Program-made: the position numbers and the translations under genes
Notes under the pieces: model-generated
Database searches by the model: none
What the model was told of the DNA's origin: nothing
Seen by the model: only the letters and a program-made list of their open reading frames with translations
Shown: in pieces, positions 40,842 to 50,932 of the stretch
Layout: every line of letters starts with the position of its first letter
Position numbering within the stretch: the stretch's first letter is position 1
Source: Actinomycetes bacterium
GTDB taxonomy: Bacteria; Actinomycetota; Actinomycetes; Actinomycetales; Microbacteriaceae
Direction: 5' to 3'
DNA length: 64,000 nucleotides
Assembly (NCBI GenBank): GCA_029779645.1
Contig: JAKPAC010000041.1
Coordinates: 115,995 to 179,994, forward strand

Positions 40842-41894
40842 GTGACTGGTCGATTGAGTGTTGCTGTTGTTGGCGCTGGGTATTGGGGGCCGAACCTGGC
40901 CCGTAACTTCCGCTCCAGCGCGGATTGGGATCTCGCTGTCATCTGCGATCTCGACATCGAGCGCGCCCAGCACGTCGCGGACAGTGTCGGCGGCGTGCCG
41001 GTGTCTGCGAGCCTCGACGAGGTGCTTGCCGACCCGCGAATCGACGCAATCGCCATCGCGACGCCGGCGCGCACCCATCATCCGATCGTCATGGCTGCGC
41101 TGAACGCAGGCAAGCATGTGATCGTGGAGAAGCCTCTCGCGGACGATCGGATCCGAGGAGCGGAGATGGTGTCCGAGGCGCGCGCCAGGGGCCTGGTGCT
41201 CATGGCTGACCACACCTACTGCTACACGCCCGCGGTGCTGAAGATTCGCGAGCTCATCGCAGACGGATTTCTCGGGGAGATTCTCTACGTCGACAGCGTG
41301 CGCATCAACCTCGGGCTCATCCAGCCCGACGTGGACGTGTTCTGGGATCTCGCGCCGCATGATCTTTCGATCATCGACTTCATTCTGCCCGGGGGTCTCG
41401 AGGGCACCACCGTCGCGGCGCAAGGCGCCGACCCGCTTCGCACCGGCAAGTCCTGCATCGGCTATCTGTCGATGCCACTTCCCGGCGGTGCGATCGTGCA
41501 TGTGCACGTCAACTGGCTCAGCCCGACGAAGATTCGGCAGATGGTGATCGGCGGGACCAAGCGCACGCTGGTCTGGGACGACCTGAACCCGCAGCAGCGA
41601 GTCAGCGTGTACGACCGCGGCATCGACATCGCCGCGCAGTCGGAGGCGACGACGCTCGATCGTCGCGCCGCGAACATCTCGTACCGACTCGGTGACACCT
41701 GGGCGCCCGCGCTCGAGGAGCATGAGGCGCTTGCTGGCGTCGCGCGAGAATTCGCCGCGGCGATCCGCGAAGGCCGAGACGCGCGAACCAGCGGCGAGTC
41801 CGGATTGCGCGTGCTGTCGGTGCTTGAGGCGGCGGCCGGCAGTCTGCGCGCCGGAGGCGCACCGCACCCCATTGATGTGACCGCAGCGAGTTAA
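40842..41894 (+). CDS. Gfo/Idh/MocA family oxidoreductase (WlbA/WbpB-like nucleotide-sugar dehydrogenase)
   Basis: VVGAGYWGPNLARNF, EKPLADD, FWDLAPHDLSIIDF; GTG start with GAGGA upstream (ATG 40818 is an alternative). Confidence 0.88.
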   Translation: MTGRLSVAVVGAGYWGPNLARNFRSSADWDLAVICDLDIERAQHVADSVGGVPVSASLDEVLADPRIDAIAIATPARTHHPIVMAALNAGKHVIVEKPLADDRIRGAEMVSEARARGLVLMADHTYCYTPAVLKIRELIADGFLGEILYVDSVRINLGLIQPDVDVFWDLAPHDLSIIDFILPGGLEGTTVAAQGADPLRTGKSCIGYLSMPLPGGAIVHVHVNWLSPTKIRQMVIGGTKRTLVWDDLNPQQRVSVYDRGIDIAAQSEATTLDRRAANISYRLGDTWAPALEEHEALAGVAREFAAAIREGRDARTSGESGLRVLSVLEAAAGSLRAGGAPHPIDVTAAS

Positions 41895-41902
41895 GGGAAA
41901 AG

Positions 41903-42898
41903 ATGACAAAGCTTGAAGGAACGACCGTCCTCGTCACCGGGGGCGCGGGAACGATCGGCTCGACGCTCGTCGACCAGCTGCTCGACGCAGGTGTCGAACG
42001 GGTCGACGTGCTGGACAATCTTGTTCGAGGGCGCCTCGCCAACCTCGAGCAGGCGATGGCGAGCGGTCGGGTACAGCTGATCGAGGGAGATGTGCGCGAC
42101 GCGCGGCTCGTCGACGAGCTCGTCGCCGGCAAGGACGTGGTCTTTCACCAGGCGGCAATCCGAATCACGCAGTGCGCGGAGGAGCCCCGCCTGGCACTCG
42201 AGGTGCTCGTCGACGGCACGTTCAACGTGGTGGAATCCGCCGCGCGACACCAGGTGAAGAAGCTGGTCGCGGCATCGTCGGCGTCGGTCTACGGCATGGC
42301 GGAGCAGTTCCCGACGACCGAGCGACACCATCATCACAACAACGACACCTTGTACGGCGCGGCGAAGTCGTTCAATGAGGGCCTGATCCGAAGCTTCCGT
42401 GCGATGCAGGGACTCGACTACGTGCTGCTGCGCTACTTCAACGTGTACGGGCCGCGTATGGATGTGCACGGGCTCTACACCGAGGTGCTGGTGCGGTGGA
42501 TGGAGCGCATCGCGGACGGCAAGCCACCGCTCATCTTCGGAGATGGGCAGCAGACGATGGACTTCGTCTACGTGCCGGACATCGCGCGTTCGAACATCCT
42601 CGCGGCCGAGAGCAGCGTCGTCGAGGGCGTGTACAACATCGCGAGCGGGACGGAGACGAGCCTGCTTGAGCTTGCGCACGCGCTGCTGCGCGCCATGGAT
42701 TCCGACCTTCCCGTCGAGCACGGTCCAGAGCGCGCGGTGAACGGTGTGGTGCGGCGCCTCGCCGACACCACGGCCGCGCGCAACGACCTTGGCTTCGAGA
42801 CACAGGTTGGCCTGGAGGACGGGCTGCGAGCGCTCGTGGAGTGGTGGCGCCCTCAGCGCGAGGAGATCGCCGCGGGTCGTACGGTGGTGGCATCATGA
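41903..42898 (+). CDS. NAD-dependent epimerase/dehydratase (SDR)
   Basis: VLVTGGAGTIGSTLVDQLL; ASSASVYG; DYVLLRYFNVYGPRMDVHG. Confidence 0.92.
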   Translation: MTKLEGTTVLVTGGAGTIGSTLVDQLLDAGVERVDVLDNLVRGRLANLEQAMASGRVQLIEGDVRDARLVDELVAGKDVVFHQAAIRITQCAEEPRLALEVLVDGTFNVVESAARHQVKKLVAASSASVYGMAEQFPTTERHHHHNNDTLYGAAKSFNEGLIRSFRAMQGLDYVLLRYFNVYGPRMDVHGLYTEVLVRWMERIADGKPPLIFGDGQQTMDFVYVPDIARSNILAAESSVVEGVYNIASGTETSLLELAHALLRAMDSDLPVEHGPERAVNGVVRRLADTTAARNDLGFETQVGLEDGLRALVEWWRPQREEIAAGRTVVAS

Positions 42899-44031
42899 GC
42901 CGCATCAATGTCATGTCGCCCTGGCTGGGCCAGGAAGAGGCGGACGCCGTCGCCGAGGTCATCGCGTCGGGCTGGGTCGCGCAGGGGCCCCGGGTCGCGC
43001 AGTTCGAGCGCGAGTTCGCGGCGTCGGTGGAGGTGCCGCACGCGGTCGCGACGACGAGCTGCACCTCGGCGCTGCACCTCGCGCTGATCGTGGTAGGCGT
43101 CGGTCCGGGCGACGACGTCGTGATCCCATCCTTCTCTTTCGTGGCCACCACGAACGCGGTGCGATACGTCGGGGCGAACCCGGTGTTCGCCGACGTCGAC
43201 CTCGAGACCGGAAACGTGACCGCGGCATCGATCTCGGCAGCGCTCACCCCGGCCACCAAGGCGGTCATCGCGGTCGACCAGGGCGGTGTTCCCGTCGACC
43301 TGGGCGCGATTCGGGCCGTGACCGATCCGCTCGGCATCGTCGTCGTCGAGGATGCCGCCTGCGGGGCGGGTTCCACCTACAAGGGGCGGCCCGTCGGCGC
43401 AACGGCCGAGATCGCCGCCTGGTCGTTCCATCCGCGCAAGCTCCTCACGACGGGCGAGGGTGGAATGCTGACGACCGTCCGTGAGGACTGGGCCGCGCGC
43501 GCGCGACACCTGCGCGAGCACGCCATGAGCGTGTCTGCAGCCGAACGGCACCAGTCCGTGCTGCCGCCGGCGGAGCAGTACACCGAAGTCGGCTACAACT
43601 ATCGGATGACCGACCTGCAGGCCGCGGTTGGCATCATCCAGCTTGGGCGCCTGCCCGAGATCGTCGCCCGACGTCGCGAGATCGCGGCGCGATACCAGGC
43701 CGCCATCGCTGAGATCCCCGGCCTGCGTGCGGTGCGCGACCCCGAGCACGGAACCGGGAACTTCCAGTCGTTCTGGGTCGAAGTCCTGCCCGAGTACCCG
43801 ATCAACCGCCAGCAGCTGCTTGAGGCGATGGCGCATGCCGACATCTCGGCGCGCACCGGCATCATGGCCGCCCACCGGCAGCCGCCATACCGGGCGCTCA
43901 CGCCTGAAGGCGGGCTGCCCGTGACCGAGCGGCTCACCGACAACACGCTGATCCTGCCGGTGTATCACCTGCTGACCGACGCCGAACAAGACCGTGTCAT
44001 CGCGGTGCTGCGAAGCGCCGGTGGACAGTGA
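42895..44031 (+). CDS. DegT/DnrJ/EryC1/StrS family aminotransferase
   Basis: SGWVAQGPRVAQFEREFA, VVEDAACGAGSTYKGRPVG, SFHPRKLLTTGEGGML (PLP Lys). Confidence 0.92.
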   Translation: MSRINVMSPWLGQEEADAVAEVIASGWVAQGPRVAQFEREFAASVEVPHAVATTSCTSALHLALIVVGVGPGDDVVIPSFSFVATTNAVRYVGANPVFADVDLETGNVTAASISAALTPATKAVIAVDQGGVPVDLGAIRAVTDPLGIVVVEDAACGAGSTYKGRPVGATAEIAAWSFHPRKLLTTGEGGMLTTVREDWAARARHLREHAMSVSAAERHQSVLPPAEQYTEVGYNYRMTDLQAAVGIIQLGRLPEIVARRREIAARYQAAIAEIPGLRAVRDPEHGTGNFQSFWVEVLPEYPINRQQLLEAMAHADISARTGIMAAHRQPPYRALTPEGGLPVTERLTDNTLILPVYHLLTDAEQDRVIAVLRSAGGQ

Positions 44032-44656
44032 CGTGAACGGTGTGCTCCTGATCGGCGCGAGCGGTCTGGCGAGGGAAGTGCTCGCCGCGGGCATCGAGGG
44101 CGCCGTCGGCATCCTCGATGACGACGAGTCCAGGCACGGCCAGATCATCGGCGGAGTCCCGGTGCTCGGGGCGGTCGCCTCGGCAGCGGCGCGGGCGGAA
44201 GACCTGCTGATCACGATCGGCCCGAGCGGCGCGCGGCGCAAGGTCGTCGCGATGCTTGCTGCGCTTGGCGTCGCCGACGAGCGGTTCGCCACCTTTGTCA
44301 GCACCGGGGTCCGCCTCGGTGCGACGAGCGTCGTGGGTCGGGGATCCGTGATTCTCGACGGCACAGTGATCACGGCCGATGCGGCGATCGGACGCCACGT
44401 TGTGGTGATGCCCAACTGCACGATCACACACGACGATGTCATCGCCGACTTCGCGACCCTCGCGGCTGGAGTCAGCCTCGGCGGCACGGTGCGGGTCGGC
44501 GAGGCCGCCTACATCGGAATGAACGCCTCGGTGCGCCAGCAGCTGAGCATCGGCCCGAATGCCACAGTGGGAATGGGGTCCGTCGTGCTTGGCGACGTTC
44601 CGGCCTCACAGACATGGGCCGGTGTGCCCGCACGAGAATTGGGAGTACAAGCGTGA
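44021..44656 (+). CDS. NeuD-like sugar O/N-acyltransferase (hexapeptide repeat)
   Basis: VLLIGASGLAREVL N-terminal Rossmann-like segment plus hexapeptide repeats; start uncertain (GTG 44021 or 44033). Confidence 0.88.
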   Translation: MDSDVNGVLLIGASGLAREVLAAGIEGAVGILDDDESRHGQIIGGVPVLGAVASAAARAEDLLITIGPSGARRKVVAMLAALGVADERFATFVSTGVRLGATSVVGRGSVILDGTVITADAAIGRHVVVMPNCTITHDDVIADFATLAAGVSLGGTVRVGEAAYIGMNASVRQQLSIGPNATVGMGSVVLGDVPASQTWAGVPARELGVQA

Positions 44657-45771
44657 CCCAGCAGGTGCCATTTCTTGACCTGGCAGCACAGTCGGCGGAG
44701 ATCGCCGAGGAAGTGCTGCCGACCTGGCGCGTGCAGTTCGAATCTGCGAACTTCGTGGGCGGCCCTGAGGTCGCAGCCTTTGAGCGGGAGTTCGCCGACT
44801 ACATCGGCGTCGACCATGTCATCGGCGTGTCGAACGGCACTGACGCGCTGGAGCTCGCCTTCCGCGCAACCGGTGTCGAGGCGGGCGACGAGGTCATCAT
44901 GCCCGCGAACACGTTCATCGCGACCGCCGAGGCAGTCTCGCGCATCGGCGCGGTGCCCGTATTCGTCGATGTCGACAGCGACTGCCTGCTGATCGACGCC
45001 GGCGCCGTGGAGGCGGCAGTCACCGAACGCACCCGCGCAATCGCGCCCGTGCACCTGTATGGGCAGACGGCGGCCGTTGAGTCGCTCGCACCGATCGCCG
45101 ACAAGCACGGGCTGGTCATCATCGAGGATGCGGCCCAGTCCCAGGGCGCGTCGTCGCACGCTGGGCGGGCTGGCGCACTGGGCCGAGTCGCCGCAACCAG
45201 CTTCTACCCGGGCAAGAATCTCGGCGCGGCCGGCGACGCCGGTGCCGTGCTCACCGACGATGCCGCCATCGCCGCCGTCGTGCGAAACATGGCCGCTCAC
45301 GGCAGCAGCGTCAAGTACGTGCACGACCGCATCGGCATGAATGCGCGGCTCGACGCGGTCCAGGCCACGGTGCTCCGTGCCAAGCTGCGTCGACTCGAGG
45401 GCTGGAACTCGGCGCGCCGCGCGGCAGCGGTGCGGTACGGGATGCTCCTCGGCGACATCGACGGTGTGGAGACGCCGCGCACGCGGGAGGGCAACATCGA
45501 CGTCTGGCACCTGTACGTAGTGCAGCTCGATGAGCGGGACCGGGTCGCCGAGGCGCTCACCGCCGCCGGCATCGGTGTCGGCATTCACTACCCGACCCCG
45601 GTGCACCTGACCGCGGCATACGCGGGCCTCGGGTACCGCGAGGGGCAGTTCCCCGTGGCGGAGGCCGCCGCAGCCCGGATCTTGTCGCTGCCGATGTTCC
45701 CGCACCTCACCGAAGAGCAGCAGGTGCTCGTCGCAGACGCGCTGCGTCAAGCAGTCGGCCATGGCGGATGA
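44653..45771 (+). CDS. DegT/DnrJ/EryC1/StrS family aminotransferase (second copy)
   Basis: VPFLDLAAQ, GVSNGTDALELAF, IIEDAAQSQGA, SFYPGKNLGAAGDAGAV. Confidence 0.92.
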   Translation: MTQQVPFLDLAAQSAEIAEEVLPTWRVQFESANFVGGPEVAAFEREFADYIGVDHVIGVSNGTDALELAFRATGVEAGDEVIMPANTFIATAEAVSRIGAVPVFVDVDSDCLLIDAGAVEAAVTERTRAIAPVHLYGQTAAVESLAPIADKHGLVIIEDAAQSQGASSHAGRAGALGRVAATSFYPGKNLGAAGDAGAVLTDDAAIAAVVRNMAAHGSSVKYVHDRIGMNARLDAVQATVLRAKLRRLEGWNSARRAAAVRYGMLLGDIDGVETPRTREGNIDVWHLYVVQLDERDRVAEALTAAGIGVGIHYPTPVHLTAAYAGLGYREGQFPVAEAAAARILSLPMFPHLTEEQQVLVADALRQAVGHGG

Positions 45772-47221
45772 GGTAGGTCAGCCGGATTCCGTCGCGCGGA
45801 AGGCGAGCCGAGCGTTTGGATGGAGCTTCGGCAACACCCTCGCTTCTCGGCTGGGCACGCTGGCGATCGGCGTCGCGCTTGCGCGCATCCTCGGCCCCGA
45901 CGAGTTCGGAGTCTTCGCGATCGCCACGGTGACGCTGCTCGCGATCCTGAGCTTCAATGAGCTCGGCGTGAGCCTTGCCGTCATCCGGTGGCGCGAGGAT
46001 CCGGCGAAGATCGCTCCCACGATCAACACGGTCTCGGTCGTGAGCAGCGCGGTGCTGATGTCGGCGCTCATCATCGCGGCGCCATGGCTGGCCACGGCGC
46101 TTGGCGATGTCGAGGCCACGCCCGTCGTCCAGGTGATGGCCGTGTCTGTCTTGATCAACGGACTGGTCGCGACGCCGGCTGCCATTCTCCAGCGCGAGTT
46201 CATGCAGAAGGAACGCACGATCGCCGATCAGGTGAACACCTGGCTGGGCGCGGGCCTGTCGATCGTCCTCGCGCTGTTTGGCTGGGGCGCCATGAGCCTC
46301 GCGGTCGGGCGGGTCGTCGCGAGCATCGTCTTCGCGATCCTCCTGTGGCGCTGGTCGCCGGTGCCGTATCGTTTCGGCTGGGATCGGACGCTGATCGGCA
46401 GGCTGATGAGGTTCGGGCTGCCCCTGGCGGCGTCGAGCGTGGTCCTGTTCGCCGCGAGCTACGCCGACCAGATCATCATCGGCGCGACGCTTGGCGCACA
46501 GGCGCTCGGTTTCTATGTGCTCGCCTTCAACCTCGCGAGCTGGCCGTTGACGATCTTCTCGATGCCGTTGCGTGCGGTCGCGCCGGCGGCGTTCTCAGCG
46601 ATCAAGCATGACTCACCGCGGATGTCGCGCAACTATGCCCGCATCTTCGCCCTGCTCATGAGCGTCGCGTTGCCGGCCTGTCTCGCGATCAGCGGCGCGT
46701 CCGACCCGGTGATCCGGTTCGTCTATGGGGCCGCGTGGTCGGATTCCGGGCCCATCCTCATGTGGCTGGCCCTGCTCATCGCCTTCAAGATCGGCTTCGA
46801 GCTCGCGTACGACTACCTGGTCGTGCTCGGGAAGTCGGGCTGGATCTTCGCCACGCAGGCGGTCTCGCTGGTCACCGCTGTGCCCGCGATGCTGCTCGCG
46901 GCAAGCCCGTTCGGGGCACCAGGCGTGGCGGCTGCCCAGGTTGCCGTGGCGGCGGTCATCCTGATGCCGATCTATGCGGCACAGCTCCATCGGATGGGCG
47001 TGCGTGTGGCGACCTCCGTTCGCGCCGTGCTGCTGCCGACCTGCGTCGGCATCGTCGTCTGGGTTGCGAGCAGGCTTTTCGCTGAGAGCGTGCCGATTGC
47101 GTTCGTCGCGGCTGCGCTGGCCGCGCTTGTGTCTGTGCTGGGAATCGCCGTGGCGGTCTATCCTCGCCGCGACACGGTCCGGCTATTTCGTTCGTCGATG
47201 TCGGGAGGCGGCGCGTCATGA
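45761..47221 (+). CDS. Polysaccharide flippase (Wzx/MOP superfamily)
   Basis: Multi-TM; GWSFGNTLASRLGTLAIGVALARILGPDEFGVFAIATV, GFYVLAFNLASWP. Confidence 0.9.
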   Translation: MADEVGQPDSVARKASRAFGWSFGNTLASRLGTLAIGVALARILGPDEFGVFAIATVTLLAILSFNELGVSLAVIRWREDPAKIAPTINTVSVVSSAVLMSALIIAAPWLATALGDVEATPVVQVMAVSVLINGLVATPAAILQREFMQKERTIADQVNTWLGAGLSIVLALFGWGAMSLAVGRVVASIVFAILLWRWSPVPYRFGWDRTLIGRLMRFGLPLAASSVVLFAASYADQIIIGATLGAQALGFYVLAFNLASWPLTIFSMPLRAVAPAAFSAIKHDSPRMSRNYARIFALLMSVALPACLAISGASDPVIRFVYGAAWSDSGPILMWLALLIAFKIGFELAYDYLVVLGKSGWIFATQAVSLVTAVPAMLLAASPFGAPGVAAAQVAVAAVILMPIYAAQLHRMGVRVATSVRAVLLPTCVGIVVWVASRLFAESVPIAFVAAALAALVSVLGIAVAVYPRRDTVRLFRSSMSGGGAS

Positions 47222-49608
47222 GAATTCTGGTGTACCCGCACGACCTGAACATGGGCGGCAGTCAGATGAATGCCATCGAGCTCGCCGCCGCCGTCACCGC
47301 GCTCGGGCACGAGTGCATCATCTTCGGGCGTCGGGGCACGCTCTGCGAGCGAATCGAAGAGCTCGGCCTTGAGTTCGTCGAATCCCCGGATCCCGGTCGA
47401 ACCCCGTCGATGGCGGTCGCGCGTGCGATTCGCGAGCTGATCCGAGAGCGTGGCATCGACATCGTGCACGGCTACGAGTGGCCGCCGGGGATGGAAGGCG
47501 CATGGGCCGTGCGCGGCACGTCGGCGGCCGCGGTGTGTACCGTCATGTCGATGGCGGTTGCGGACTTTCTCCCGCGCGCGCTGCCGCTCACCGTGGGCAC
47601 ACAGCAGATCTCTGCACACGAGCAGGCGAAGGGCCGCGAGCGCGTGATCCTGCTCGAGCCTCCGGTCGACATCGCGCACAACCACGAGCCATCCGCGATC
47701 GAGCTGCGCGCGTTCCGCGAGCGGTGGAGCCTCGACGGGAGCCCGCTGCTGGTCTGCGTCGGCCGGCTCGCAACCGAGCTCAAGTCCGAGGGGCTGCTGA
47801 CCGCTATCGAGGTAGTGGGCAAGATCGCGCAGCAGCATCCGATGCAGTTCCTGATCGTGGGAGACGGGGCCGCTCGTCCCGCCATCGAGCGGGCGGCCGC
47901 AGCGGTCAACACGGCGACCGGGACCAACACGATCGTGCTGACGGGCCAGCTGGACGACCCGCGCGCGGCATATGCGGTTGCCGACATATCGCTGGCCATG
48001 GGCGGTTCAGCGCTGCGCTCCCTTGCGTACGGCAAGCCGCTGATCGTGCAGGGAGAGCAGGGGTTCTTCGTCACGGTCACTCCGGAAACCGTGGATCTCT
48101 TCCGCTGGCAGGGCTGGTACGGCATCGGCGCGGGGGCCGAGCTCGGACCCGCGGCCCTCACCGCGGAGCTCCTGCCGCTCGTGCGCGATCCGCTGCTTCG
48201 GGACGAGCTTGGCGGGTTTGCTCGGCACATCGTCGGTGAGTACTCCCTCGCGGCGGCAGCCGGCCGCGTCGTGGGCGTGTACAGCGATGCGCTGCAGGCG
48301 AAGACGGAACGCGAGATACCGTGGGCGGATTGGGTGCGCTCGGCGCGTCAGTTCCTCAGCTACTTCGTGCGACGTCGGCTCGCGCGAGCCCTGGGGAGGC
48401 ACCGGGCAGATGACTTCAACGCGGTCCCGGTGGCCGCGCAGGGACTGCGCACCGAGCCCACGCACGACGCCGGTCGAGCGGGCACCGGCATCGTCTACTT
48501 CGCGGGTGTCCGCTGGGATGACGTGGTGGGGTCTGACCGGCAGCTCGTGGCCGAGCTTGCGAAGCTCACGGATGTCGTGTGGGTCGACCCGATCCGGTCG
48601 GTGCTCCGCCATCGTCGTTCGCCGGCGGTGGAAGTGAGCGAACCCGCCGCGGGGGTGACGCGCGTCGCCGTCAGCGGCCCTCCAGGGGCGAGCCGGCCGG
48701 TGCTCCGGGCGGTTGCGGTCCGCGTCCATGCGCGCGCGGTGCAGCGCTTTCTTCGCGACCACGGCACGCCGATGCGCGCCGTGGTCGCCTCCACCCCCGC
48801 GCCGATCCTGCCCCGGCTGCGCGGCCTGTCGGCGATGAAGGCGTATTTCGCGACCGATGACTTCGTGGAAGCGGCCCGGCTCTGGGGGGTATCGCCCCGC
48901 TATCTCTCGGCGGCGCGCGAGAAGAACCTGGCCGCCGCTGATCTGGTGCTGGCGGTGACGCCGGAGCTCGCCCGCCAGCTGCAGCGTGGCGCCTCGATGC
49001 CGAAGCTGTTCCCCAACGGGGCAGACCTGGAGCGATACGCCCGGATCGACGACGTTCCGGTCGCCGACGGCATCGCGCTCGTGCACCCGCGTGCCGGCGT
49101 CGTCGGTCAGTTCAATGAGCGCACTGACGTCGCGCTGCTGCGCAGCCTCCCGCTTGCCGGCATTCCACTGCTCCTGGTCGGTCCCGCGAGCTTCCGCTCC
49201 GAGCGGCTGCGCCGCGACTTCCACGCGCTGACAGCGATGTCCGGGGTGCAGTGGGTCGGTGGAGTGCCGCGCGAACAGGTGGCGAGCTACCTTCGGGCGA
49301 TCGATGTCGGGGTGACCCCGTACGCTGACACGGCATTCAACCGGCGAAGTTACCCGTTGAAGACGGTCGAGTATCTTGCCGCCGGCGTGCCCGTTGTATC
49401 CTCGACGGCGCCGCCACTCGAGGATTTCGACCCCGATTTCGTCGTCGGCGCGGAATCCGGAGATGCCCTCGTCGCCGGAGTGGAGCACTTCTTCGCGGAG
49501 CGCCCGCGAGCGGAGGAGGTCCGTCGGTCGGTGGCAGACAAGAGCTGGTCGCACCGAGCGGCGGCGTTGTGGGAGATGCTTGGAGGAGTCATCAGTGAGG
49601 AGAGGTGA
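47218..49608 (+). CDS. Tandem/bifunctional glycosyltransferase (two GT-B-like domains)
   Basis: First GT4-like half (HDLNMGGSQMNAIELAAAV...CVGRLATELKSEGLL) and a second half (ADLVLAVTPELARQL...VGQFNERTDVALL...VGVTPYADTAFNRRSYPLKTVEYLAAGVPVVSS). Confidence 0.85.
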   Translation: MRILVYPHDLNMGGSQMNAIELAAAVTALGHECIIFGRRGTLCERIEELGLEFVESPDPGRTPSMAVARAIRELIRERGIDIVHGYEWPPGMEGAWAVRGTSAAAVCTVMSMAVADFLPRALPLTVGTQQISAHEQAKGRERVILLEPPVDIAHNHEPSAIELRAFRERWSLDGSPLLVCVGRLATELKSEGLLTAIEVVGKIAQQHPMQFLIVGDGAARPAIERAAAAVNTATGTNTIVLTGQLDDPRAAYAVADISLAMGGSALRSLAYGKPLIVQGEQGFFVTVTPETVDLFRWQGWYGIGAGAELGPAALTAELLPLVRDPLLRDELGGFARHIVGEYSLAAAAGRVVGVYSDALQAKTEREIPWADWVRSARQFLSYFVRRRLARALGRHRADDFNAVPVAAQGLRTEPTHDAGRAGTGIVYFAGVRWDDVVGSDRQLVAELAKLTDVVWVDPIRSVLRHRRSPAVEVSEPAAGVTRVAVSGPPGASRPVLRAVAVRVHARAVQRFLRDHGTPMRAVVASTPAPILPRLRGLSAMKAYFATDDFVEAARLWGVSPRYLSAAREKNLAAADLVLAVTPELARQLQRGASMPKLFPNGADLERYARIDDVPVADGIALVHPRAGVVGQFNERTDVALLRSLPLAGIPLLLVGPASFRSERLRRDFHALTAMSGVQWVGGVPREQVASYLRAIDVGVTPYADTAFNRRSYPLKTVEYLAAGVPVVSSTAPPLEDFDPDFVVGAESGDALVAGVEHFFAERPRAEEVRRSVADKSWSHRAAALWEMLGGVISEER

Positions 49609-49612
49609 AGGT

Positions 49613-50932
49613 ATGTCGCCGCACGTCCTGATCATCGTGCAGAATCTTCCGGTGCCGCTGGATCGAAGAGTGTGGCTGGAGTGCCAGGCGCTGATTGCGC
49701 GCGGCTACCGCGTGAGCGTCATCTGCCCGAAGGGGCCGGGCGATCCCGCGCGTCAGCTCATCGACGGCGTCTACATCTACAAGTACAAGCCGGCACCTGA
49801 GGCGAGAGGTATTCTTGGCTTCATCTGGGAGTTCGCGTACAGCTGGGTGCGCACCGCATGGCTGTCTCTGGCCGTGCGCCGTCGCGCGCGCTTCGACATC
49901 ATGCAGGCATGCAACCCGCCCGACATCTACTGGCTGCTGGCACTGCTGTGGCGGCCCTGGGGCGTGAAGTTCATCTTCGACCACCACGACCTCAATCCCG
50001 AGCTGTTCATCTCCCGCTTCGGTAGTCCGACGAGCATCGGCCAGAAGGTGCAGTACAAGGGGCTGCGATGGCTGGAGCGGCGCACGTTCCGTGCGGCGCA
50101 CAAGATCACGTCGACAAACGAGTCATACAAGGCGGTCGCGGTCCGTCGCGGCGATCGCCGACCGGAGGATGTGACCGTCGTGCGAAGCGGCCCCGACACC
50201 CAGCAGATGCGGCCGATCTATCCCGCCGCGCCACGACCCGTCGATGGCATCAATCTCGCCTACCTGGGGATCATGGGACCGCAGGATGGCGTGGATCAGG
50301 CGCTGCTGGTCATCGACGAGCTCGTCAACAAGCGCGGGCGCACGCAGATCACGGCCACCATGCTCGGCTTCGGCGACTGCCTCGAAGCGCTCAAGCAGCA
50401 GTCGAGCGAGCTCGGACTGGACGCATACGTGACATTCACCGGCCGCGTCGACCGTGTCGAGATCGCGGAGTATCTGAGTCGCGCCGATATCGGGCTCTGC
50501 CCGGATCTGAAGACGCCGCTGAACGACCTGTCGACGATGAACAAGACGATGGAGTACATGTCATACGGCCTCCCCGCAGTCTCGTTCGATCTCGCCGAGA
50601 CGCGGGTATCGGGTGCTGACACCGTGCAGTACGTGCCGTCCGGCGACATCGGCGCGTTCGCGGACGCCGTCGAGAAGCTGATCGACGACAGCGACCTTCG
50701 CATCACGCTGGGCAAGAAGGCCCGTGCGCGCGTCGCGACGGAGCTGGACTGGCGCCCGCAGGCCGAGGCGTATGTCGCGGTGTTCGACGAGCTCTCCGGG
50801 TTTTCCAAGCCCGGACCTGCGGTTCCGCCGTCCGACGCGACCCCCTTGAAGGATCCGCAGGGTCGCACCTATGTCGATCTCGACGACGCGCACGAGTTCG
50901 AGCGCTACCTTCGTGAGCGGAGGGCGCCGTGA
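49613..50932 (+). CDS. Glycosyltransferase family 4
   Basis: VLIIVQNLPVPLDRRVWLECQALIARGYRVSVICPKG, FDHHDLNPELF, EYMSYGLPAVSFDLAETR. Confidence 0.92.
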   Translation: MSPHVLIIVQNLPVPLDRRVWLECQALIARGYRVSVICPKGPGDPARQLIDGVYIYKYKPAPEARGILGFIWEFAYSWVRTAWLSLAVRRRARFDIMQACNPPDIYWLLALLWRPWGVKFIFDHHDLNPELFISRFGSPTSIGQKVQYKGLRWLERRTFRAAHKITSTNESYKAVAVRRGDRRPEDVTVVRSGPDTQQMRPIYPAAPRPVDGINLAYLGIMGPQDGVDQALLVIDELVNKRGRTQITATMLGFGDCLEALKQQSSELGLDAYVTFTGRVDRVEIAEYLSRADIGLCPDLKTPLNDLSTMNKTMEYMSYGLPAVSFDLAETRVSGADTVQYVPSGDIGAFADAVEKLIDDSDLRITLGKKARARVATELDWRPQAEAYVAVFDELSGFSKPGPAVPPSDATPLKDPQGRTYVDLDDAHEFERYLRERRAP

